Below are positions 56,404 to 64,000 of a stretch of DNA of 64,000 nt, in pieces. Source of the stretch: Oscheius tipulae (Eukaryota; Nematoda; Chromadorea; Rhabditida; Rhabditidae); NCBI GenBank assembly GCA_037178975.1, contig JASJZH010000002.1, forward strand, positions 2,728,001 to 2,792,000. The letters are read 5' to 3'. Made by a program: the position numbers and the translations under genes. The notes beneath the pieces were generated by a model. That model saw only the letters and a program-made list of their open reading frames with translations. It was not told where the DNA came from and made no database searches. How positions within the stretch are numbered: the first letter of the stretch is position 1; each line of letters begins with the position of its first letter.

Positions 56404-58086
56404 CTAGAAATCTTCCCAACTGTCGAGATTGGCAATATGGTGGGCTAGAATTGCCCAGATTGAAGCCACAGTCTCCAGATCGCCTTCTTTAAAGACAGAG
56501 ACGTAGTCAGCCTGAGTGTGATGGAATTGGAAGTAGTAGTCTGGGCCTGAAATGGTGTGGGGTCTCTCTGTTTTACTATCTTATTCTGTCTCTCAGTGTT
56601 TTTTGCCAGACCCAGATTCTAACCTCTATCAGAGACGTAGTGTGTTGACGGTACCCCCTGCTCCGCGAAGAACTTCACATCTCCTTGGGCTCCTGGACCG
56701 CCGTCTCTCAAACTCAACGGAATACCCGCATCATTGATCAGTCGGAGCATCTTCAAAAAGAACCTCTTGTGTTGTCTGTTGCCCGAGAAAGACAGAACCG
56801 AATTGTAATTCAAAGGCTTGAAGGCCCCGTTGTCGCTCTCGCTCACGAAGAAAAATTTCTCTCCGGTTCGGTTCCAGTGGTCAGAAAAATATTGTTTGGC
56901 CCCGTTGTAGCCCTGTTCCTCATCGGCGAAGAAAATTCCTCGAAGAGTTCTCTTTGGTCGGAAGTTGGGATCGATTCTGGCGAGTTCAGCGATGGCTAGG
57001 ATGGCATCTCGAGCTGCTGCCAATCCACCTCCATCGTCAACGGCTCCAGTTCCCACGTCCCAAGAATCGACGTGTCCGGAAAAAACCACTATCTCGTTTG
57101 GTTTCTCGGAGCCTGAAGAATAGTTTTTATCTGTCACTGTCACTCACCTTTCAAATCGAAAATGATGTTCCTCCCAATCACAGTCTCTTCCTGGAGGGTC
57201 GAGGTGATATTCATTCGAACCCTAACAGTCTTCCCTCTCTTCTGCCATCTTTCCAGCATATCTGCTTCCTCTGTGGTCAGACAAGCTGCTGGGATGGTCG
57301 CTCCCGTAGCACCTTGACCCGTGTGTGGTGTGTAGAGGGAATAGGGAGTGACTGATCTAACCAAAAGACCGACAGCTCCGGCATCTTGTGCTTTTTTCGC
57401 CATACTCCTATACTTTGTAGTCTTCCCATAGCCAACCCATTCCTGGTTGAAGACGACAATCTTTCCGACGACTTCAGGGTGAGACAGTTGTTCTTTCGTG
57501 GTAAGGACTATAACCTCTGCTTCGGCAAAACCAGGGCTGCTTCCCCCAATAGCGAGAATGGATAGCTTGTGTCTCCGGGGCTCTGTAATGATACAGGATT
57601 GAAGATAGAAAAGACAGTGACAGGCAACTCACCCAGAACATGTGCAAAATCCTCTCCCCGCGTCCAATATGGCAGACCGGGAACAGGTTCCGTGTGCACG
57701 TCAAAACCGTCATTCCGCAGTGTGCTCACAATGTGATCGGTCGCCCTGCAACATTATTTTGAACCAACTGGGGCAATGCTACCTTTCCAAATTTTCTGAG
57801 CCCGTCAACCTTGGTCCATAGTCATCACAGAGCTCGGCCAACCAGGTCCAAGCCAATCCCTTCCTAGTCACTAGCAGATGGTTGTGAATTGTTCGTGTGT
57901 TATTTAGTCTCTGAAACCAGAGAGTCAGAGTTAGGGACAAAGACAAACCTCATCATAATTCTCACCATAAACTGTCAGAACAAGAAAGACGAGAGCTCCT
58001 GTGGCTGCGACTATCATTAGCGGGACGAGAACAAATCGAATCCAGCAGGTGTCAGCTCTAGGAGAGGGGCTTGTTTGCTGCGACAT
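56404..58086 (-). CDS. CPQ: carboxypeptidase Q (M28 family metallopeptidase)
   Basis: Six or seven segments: 58086-57949, 57910-57783, 57745-57633, 57582-57148, 57112-56624, 56546-56404, total 481 aa. After a short cytosolic stretch (MSQQTSPSPRADTCW) is a signal-anchor helix (FVLVPLMIVAATGALVFLVL). The PA-like insert (GKIVVFNQEWVGYGKTTKY; AGAVGLLVRSVTPYS) precedes the M28 catalytic domain with all metal ligands and the acidic base: VVFSGHVDSWDVG (His), GAVDDGGG (Asp), FFADEEQG (Glu-Glu), VSESDNGAF (Asp) and FQFHHTQADYVS (His). A di-zinc dipeptidase acting in lysosomes or outside the cell. Family members usually have a cleaved signal; here the segment may be uncleaved. A minus-strand AATAAA (56379-56374) follows the stop. 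Confidence 0.94.
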
Positions 58087-59399
58087 TGGGAGGCAGAGAG
58101 ACAGGCAGAAAGTCCAAATGAGGGGAAAATGGTCGGGTAAGGATTTGCATTTGAATGTGTGACGACGATGCGTCAGAACTTTGAACAGACAGAGACACAG
58201 AGACAGAGGGACAAAGAGTGGAGGAACTTTTGATTTTGTCTGGTAACGGTAGTTCTTCTGGGAGAGGGAGAGGCGTCTCCTGAGAAGAGCAGACGATCCA
58301 AGCGACTTTTTACTGAAAAAGGGTGCCAACATGACTTGCCAACGGCATTTCAAGGCTAACCCCTTGTTAGATTCGACTTGACAGAACAATTCGAGACAGG
58401 GTGACAGCGACAGATACCCAGACAGACAGAAAAAGAAGCCAATGCAGGTCTAGAAGAGAGGGTCAGCTGGTCAAGAGATAAGATAACAACTTCTGGAAGA
58501 GACAGAGACAGGGACAGTTTTGACGGAAACCATATCAACTTTGACTTATAAACTCCCGCCCGAGGCATGTCAAACATGCCCGAAGCCTGTTTCCTTTCGA
58601 GGTTAGCGGTTGGTAGCTAAATATTGGACTGGTAACCGTTTGGAGCACGGCACGGGTGACGGTCATTTGCAAGCAGCAGCCGATGTTTGACAACAATGGG
58701 ACAAACAATGGGTCTGCTTAAAACGAACGTCTTAGAAGCATTCTTCTTTGAGCTATTATGAAATCGGCACTGAACTATCGATCTCAGACTTTTTATTCTT
58801 CTGTTAATCTGCTTGAGCATTCCACGTTCTTTCTTTACTCACTTTAAAATTACTCTGTGTCTGTCGCTCTGTCACTAGAGAGACAGAGAGACAGACACAG
58901 AGAGTAATTTTCAGTTTCTTTGGCATGAGGCGACGATCCCCATAAGACAGAAAGAGTCTCTCTCTCTCTCTCTCTCTCTCTCGAAGATCCTGAGAAAACA
59001 TGCATTAGGAAGCTGCAGATTATTGAGGAATCATGGCTGCAATTAGTAAGCTGAGGAAGAAGATAAAGGGTTGTAATCGATCGCGGGTTGACTCTACCCC
59101 ACGATCCATGTTCCAAAGACATATGCCTAGGATGTGGGAAACTGTGCCTACAATACAACCGCTGTTTGCGAAAAAAAAACAGTATTTTTCCATAGAGCAC
59201 TCTCGAAGCTACTTCGTTAGACTCTGACGGGTGCGAGATGGTACGGGTACGATACGGGCGACCGATCCCAAGCCAAAAAAATTAACTCTTTTCAAGTATA
59301 AGAAATGTATAAGATTGTATAGAGTGTTTGTGGCTTGAAATTTCATGTGCTTTGATCCGGATTAATAAGGTGTTTATAAAGTGGGACTATAACTTTGTA
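58087..59399. other. no gene seen; TC microsatellite at about 58958-58982
   Basis: 1.3 kb upstream of CPQ. Contains a (TC)n run and a nearby AGAGAGACAGAGAGACAGAC stretch whose reverse complement precedes it, able to form a hairpin (about 58848-58903). No coding exon. Confidence 0.5.
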
Positions 59400-59439
59400 C
59401 AACATCATAAAGCTAAAAAAAAAAACACTTTTTTGGAAC

Positions 59440-61054
59440 GGAAACAGTGGTTCCATTCCTGGACGGCTTCTAGAGAACAGCACGATGTCGTCAGCATATC
59501 CCAAAGTATGGAGATGTTGCCCGTTGATTCTGATCCCTTCGTCTTCCCAGTTGATCCTGTTGATGACATAGCTCAGAGTGGCGTTAAAGAGTTCTCGAAT
59601 GGCGGAAGACCTTCAAGTTCGCAAATATCTGCTGGCCTGACCGGACCTTGTGCGGAGTATAGATTGTCGAAGAAGTTCTTGAGCCTGTCCACGGTTGCCT
59701 TCTGCGAGTAATCGTTGGTGCCAGCATCCTCTTTCTTGTTGTTCGTATGGACCAGACTGCATTTCTCACGCTCTTTCCTTTCACAACTGTCCTCCTCAGG
59801 ACTTCCTCTTTCCTCGCTATCAGGTCGTCTCGTATCATTCTTCTTGCCTGTTGGGAGAGAGTAGAGTATGAGATCCTTCCGTTTGCCGTGTTGTCGTCTC
59901 TAGCCATCCATATCGCCGAGAGTATAGCCTTTGTTGCAGCCGATACTTTTGGCGGCAGCGTATCTATCCTCATTGCATTTCGCGCGGCATTCTTCAACTT
60001 TTTCTTCAGTTCCTCGTACTGTCTTTCAACACTTATGACACTGTCCGGATTTCTTTCTTCTGCATTTCCAAGTATGAGCAAATTTTCCTTGAACTGGTCA
60101 GGAACTAGATGAAGATTGTGCTTCCGATTGTGCTTTCGTTTGGCTTTCATCGAACTTTTTCTCCAAAACAGCATTCTTAGCATTCTGTGATCGGAGTTGT
60201 AGTCTACTTTGTTGAGTACTTGGATATCTTTGACGGGAAGAGACCTTCTGGCAGCAATAAAGTCAATTTGGTTCCGAGTAGAACCATTAGGGCCTCGCCA
60301 CGACCAGAGCCTTTTGGGATTCTTTTCGTATATCGTACTCCTAAGTCGCAGATTATGAGCACGGCATAGTTTGACCACAAGTTTCCCTCTCTCGTTACCA
60401 TGATGGATTGTAGCCGTGCCAGCGATGTCGTTGTTTGCATCATCTCTGCTGATCTTGCAGTTGAAGTCACCCAAGAGTATTGATGAGAAACCTCTCGGCG
60501 ATCGGGACAGCAGAAGATCGATAGATGCCAAGAACACATCATATTCCTCATCAGTGGACGTTGAAGTTGGGGCATATGCGTCTGCCATGTAAAGCTTCGG
60601 CGATGGCAGAGAGAGGGAAGCACATTTGGCAGAATATGATATCAAGCCCTTGCCTCGTAGACGAACTTCATTGAGAGCTAAGACATCCCATTTGACCGTT
60701 CGTAAGGCCTCTTGTAGTTCGACCTGCCTGGAAGTCCCGAGTAGAGAGCGGACGTTGAAGGTGGCACATGCGAATTGAGGCGTCATGGAGATTTTGAGAT
60801 TAGTGGGCAGAGTACGTCCGGCTTGCCCAAGGCTTCTTCGGACGGAATTCAGTACAAGTTCTTCTGTCAGCAGTTGTTCCATGCTTCCTTTTGGTCTTGG
60901 TTGAAGAAGAGCGGCAACAGCAGGAGTATAGCGATAGAGAGACAGCAGCGGACTTGGTAGCTCGTCTTCTCCTCCAGCTTGGTAGCTTCCTTTTTTGTTG
61001 TAGCTTTAACTCAACGGAGTAGAGCCAATTTGGGGGCAACGTCCCGGGAGCGTA
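59440..61054 (-). mobile_element. RTE-like non-LTR retrotransposon, internally deleted
   Basis: The 432-codon frame 60882-59584 encodes the N-terminal apurinic-like endonuclease: FNVRSLLGTSRQVELQEAL, LALNEVRLRG, ILLGDFNCKI and YNSDHRML, then a linker with the RTE pre-RT region. A stretch between LRGKG and LYMADAY is missing relative to the usual endonuclease. Nearly the whole reverse transcriptase is deleted; just beyond the stop, in another register, the RT active-site block reappears (LFNATLSYVINRINWED, LGYADDIVLFSRS at about 59583-59460). Ends are approximate. It cannot move on its own. Confidence 0.85.
59584..60882 (-). pseudogene. RTE-like endonuclease/partial RT reading frame
   Basis: Long open frame from MEQLLTEELVLN to RHSRTL. 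Contains the endonuclease Asn, Asp-Phe-Asn and Ser-Asp-His motifs but lacks the RT palm, so it is a defective copy despite the open frame. It should not be counted as a host gene. Confidence 0.85.
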
Positions 61055-61068
61055 GTAATTACTTGAAT
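61055..61068. repeat. target-site duplication, left copy
   Basis: GTAATTACTTGAAT, identical to 63977-63990, bracketing the RTE-like element 61069-63976. Confidence 0.85.
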
Positions 61069-63976
61069 TTATTTATTTATTTTATTTGACGGTATCAAAG
61101 GGGTTTCCTAAACTGGGTTCCTTGCCGCTCCCATGGCTCGAACCCACTCTTCGCCGTCCAATCTTGCCGCTCGCATCCACGTTGCGGGGGCTCTTCCTAT
61201 CCTCTCGGATGCTCTCCTTAGGTCATCCTCCCATCTCATACGGGGCCTACCAATGGCGTCGCTGGTTCAGGGGTATCCATTCAGTCGTGGCTCTCGACCA
61301 TCTCGCTCCGTCCATCGCTGCAACTCTTCTTGCCCACTTCAGCTTTCTCCTCCAAGCCAGGTCCAGGATGTCGGGGAGCTGGGTCATTCTTCGAACATCT
61401 TCGTTCCTCACGCGGTCGAGTAAGGCCTAACATTGCTCTTTCCTGTCGTCTCTGCACGGCTGCCAGCTTCTTCAACTCATCAGTTCGAAGGCTCCAGACT
61501 TCACAGCTATACAGCAAACTTGGCACGATACAGGTCAGATAGACTCGCCTCTTCATCCTTGTCGGCACGGTTCTCTTGGTAAGGAACAGACGATGACGAT
61601 TGAACGCACCCCATGCAGCTCCGATCCTCCGAGATAACTCTTGGTTTTCAGTGGTGCACGTAACCGAACTTCCAAGATAGGTGTAGTGCTGGACAAATTG
61701 AACTTGTTGGCCAGATAGAAGCAGATTCCCCTCGTAGGCATTGGTCATCGCAACTGTCTTGCGGAAATTGACTTCCAATCCAATCCTACGGCTTGTTTGC
61801 TCCAGTTCGGTCACCATGTGCTGTACTGCTCTCAGGCTCTTCCCGACAAGGACGACATCGTCGGCGTAGCGAAGATGGTTCAGCTTACGGCCGTTGATGT
61901 TGAAGCCGAAGTGGTCCCAATTCAGTCGTCTGAAGATGTCTTCGAGCACAGCGTTGAAGAGGAGTGGAGAAAGAACGCAACCTTGACGACATGGCGTTCC
62001 ACTCAATTGTGTCATAGGCTTTCCGGAAATCGACAAACACGAGATAGAGGTGATTACGATAACCGTAGGTCTTGTCGATCAGCTGCTTGATGGTGTGAAG
62101 GTGTTCCACGGTAGAGAAACTTCGACGGAAGCCGGCTTGTTCGACGGGCTGGTTGAATTCCAAACTCCGATGCATTCTGGCCAACATAACTCGCATGAAC
62201 AGCTTGTATGGAGCTGGTAGTACGGAGATCGGGCGGAAGTTGGTCAGATCAGTGTGGTCTCCTTTCTTCGGGATGAGCGTGGTAATCGAAAAATCCAGGA
62301 GGGACCACAAGATGTTGAAGCATCCGAGTAAAGAGACGTGCAAGAAGAGGCACCATCTCAGTTTCCGCGACTCGGAGCTGCATCGTCGTAATGGAGTCGT
62401 GTCCGGGGGCCGTTCGCATCCTCATCCGATGTAGTTGCTTCCAGACCTCGTCTTCGAGTACTGGTGGAACTTCCTCTAGAGGGCGCTGGGGCATCGAAAC
62501 CACGTTCACCGTTTGCTGGGTCAACTCGTCAAAGAATTCCTTCACTCGATCTCGCACATCTTGGGAGCTGACAGTTCGAGATCCGTCCTTCTTTTGGAGT
62601 TGTCCGATCGCAGGAGTCGATATGTCCTCGAAGAGTCGCTTGGACGCAAGCGTCTGGTGGTACCGGTTAAGCAGATTCTTCTCAATATCCGAAGCAATGG
62701 CTATGCGCAGTGACTTTTTCGTTTGGACCAGTTGGAGACGTGATGGAATGTCAGCCTTGGCCAGTAGAACTCGTCGTTGGTCGAAAAGGTCTCTTGTGTT
62801 GGCTGAGAGCCTTTCTGCGCGTGGGATCCTTTCCGTAGCCACAGCACGGGCTTCATCAAAGACTTCGCGAATGCCACGATACTGGATTGTTGGATCGGGG
62901 TCCTCCATTGCTTCTCTTCTCTCCTGGATGCCATGACGGAAGAGAGGCCAATTCATCTTCTTCTGCGTTGCTTGTTGTCTACGTCTTGGGAACTTAGCCT
63001 CTAGATCGAGGGTGAGACGGACGAGGCGGTGGTCGCTTCGGAAGTTGAACTGGTTGATGACATGGGCATTTCGTACTTTGGTGGTTCGTCGGACGAGGAA
63101 GAGGTCATACTCCTTCAAAGTGGTCCCATTCGGCGATCTCCAGGTCCACTTTCTTCCTGATCGTTGCTTACAGAAAGTGCTAGCGACATTCCAACCGTGT
63201 TGTTGACAGAAAGAGACGAGCTGGTCTCCTCGACGATTTCGGTTGCCGTAGCCGTAAGCTCCGATTGATGGTTCCAGTGGATGAAGACGCGTTCCTACCG
63301 AGGCATTCCAGTCTCCGAGCACTATTGTACGCTTCTGATGTTTCTTGGGAAAGCTCGACTGGCTCATGATTCCAGCGCTCTGACCCTTACTCACACCATT
63401 GGCCCCAAAAGGCAGCCCCTGTTTCCATAAGGATCCACCCTTCGGGTTGTACGCAGCTCTCTGAATCTTGCTCAGGAAGCGGTCGTAGTCGGCATCATCG
63501 GCGTCTCCTGTAGGGGCGTATCCCATGACGAGAAGGAGACTTCAATTCGGCCCTCTCAGCTCCAATGTGCAGCAACTGTCGTCTATCGGCGTGAAGCGAT
63601 GGATGTTGGGGACGAGATGCGGTGCCACAATGAAGCCGACGCCGCGTCGGTTGTGCTGGGCTCCACTGTAGAGAAGATGGCAGCCAGACTTCCTCAGCAG
63701 CTCTTGACCGTTTCCGGACTTCCAGGTCTCGCTCAGGCCCATGACATCGAAGGAGATCTTCAGTAGCGCTTCCTCAAGTTCAAGTAGTCGCCTCTTCGAG
63801 TGGATGGATTGGCAGTTGAGCTGGCAGATGTTGAGCAGGCCTCGAACCACGGGTGGTGACATGACGGTCCCTCTGTGTCGCAGTGCTGGGACCGGAACCC
63901 CTCTTCCTTTTCACAAAAGGTAGATCCGCTGGTAGAGCGACTTGGGAAGCAAGCGCACGGATTGTGAAAAGTAAAG
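61069..63976 (-). mobile_element. RTE-like non-LTR retrotransposon with intact target-site duplication
   Basis: 2.9-kb element inserted in minus orientation: 5' end at 63976, 3' end at 61069 with an AATAAATAAATAA-type tail, as in RTE elements that end in short A/T repeats. Flanking 14-bp direct repeats (61055-61068 and 63977-63990) match perfectly. It encodes the endonuclease, reverse transcriptase and C-terminal region in order, with lesions. Its left flank is the 5' region of the other RTE-like copy, so it landed at or just upstream of that element. Confidence 0.9.
61281..63862 (-). pseudogene. RTE-like endonuclease/reverse transcriptase ORF, with lesions
   Basis: From 63862: endonuclease start (ICQLNCQSIHSKRRLLELEE, DVMGLSETWKSG, RRGVGFIVAP), then an in-frame TGA at 63544-63542, then the same frame continues (VLGDWNASVG, FRSDHRLVRL) to about 62250. 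The frame shifts near 62250-62340 into the RT fingers/palm (TLIPKKGDHTDLTNFRPISV, VEQAGFRRSFSTVEHL, LVFVDFRKAYDTIEW). There a deletion joins EWNAM to CRQGCVLSPLLFNAVLED, after which come the active site LRYADDVVLVGKS, YLGSSVTCTTENQELSRRIG and the C-terminal region (to about 61281 and beyond). At least one nonsense codon, one or two frameshifts and one internal deletion: not autonomous. Confidence 0.88.
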
Positions 63977-63990
63977 GTAATTACTTGAAT
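63977..63990. repeat. target-site duplication, right copy
   Basis: GTAATTACTTGAAT, identical to 61055-61068. Confidence 0.85.
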
Positions 63991-64000
63991 CGGTTTTTGT

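Noticed and set aside
59584-60882. 432-codon open frame as a host gene
   Set aside because: It is the endonuclease part of an RTE-like retrotransposon, followed by its displaced YADD block.
1-64000. Bacterial contamination, prophage or biosynthetic cluster
   Set aside because: Genes are spliced throughout, products are animal housekeeping proteins, and no bacterial operon, phage or megasynthase genes are present.

Overview
The window reads as nuclear DNA of a nematode. Support: multi-exon genes with mostly 35-60 nt introns (canonical GT-AG almost throughout, a few 300-900 nt); a 5S rRNA gene with nematode-type loop sequence; many start codons sitting a few bases after an isolated ...TTTCAG/TTTTAG acceptor, as expected of spliced-leader trans-splicing; a tau-tubulin-kinase-like/CK1 kinase of the type expanded in worms; Tc1/mariner and RTE-like elements. 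The species is not recognisable to me. All exon structures below were assembled by hand from splice signals and reading-frame continuity and agree in phase unless stated.

Layout. 0.1-3 kb: a secreted ML-domain lipid-binding protein (-), a 5S rRNA gene (+) and a small unknown gene (-). 3.4-7.6 kb: TCERG1/CA150 (-). 8.5-12.2 kb: ALG8 and endonuclease V (+), so close that the downstream trans-splice acceptor starts right after the upstream stop codon. 12.3-15.4 kb: SREK1IP1 (-) and TAF8 (+), diverging from one promoter region. 16.4-22.1 kb: ALDH6A1 (-), a TTBK-like kinase (+), a small secreted peptide (-).

22.3-45.2 kb is the most unusual part: three large minus-strand genes follow each other with about 300 bp gaps (DENND5, then the UDP-sugar transporter SLC35D/SQV-7, then the tRNA 2'-O-methyltransferase TARBP1) and may form an operon. 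Their introns contain five plus-strand genes lying wholly inside them (YG-rich secreted peptide, two small proteins, a four-helix membrane protein, and an unidentified 14-exon gene), a Tc1/mariner element, tRNA-derived SINE-like repeats and a truncated duplicate of one nested gene.

46.8-58.1 kb: a secreted 200-aa protein (+), an MPPED-type metallophosphoesterase (-), a small secreted protein (-), a small Ser/Arg-rich protein (-), a secreted 291-aa protein (+) and carboxypeptidase Q (-), separated by gene-poor DNA rich in TCTCTG-type simple repeat. 59.4-64.0 kb: two minus-strand RTE-like non-LTR retrotransposons; the second, at 61069-63976, is flanked by a perfect 14-bp target-site duplication.

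The named genes are mainly housekeeping: transcription/splicing (TCERG1, TAF8, SREK1IP1), glycosylation (ALG8, SLC35D), RNA modification and repair (TARBP1, ENDOV), valine catabolism (ALDH6A1), Rab-linked trafficking (DENND5). I see no defence island, biosynthetic cluster or CRISPR array; the novelty here is architectural (nested genes, tight bicistron) plus several lineage-restricted small proteins.
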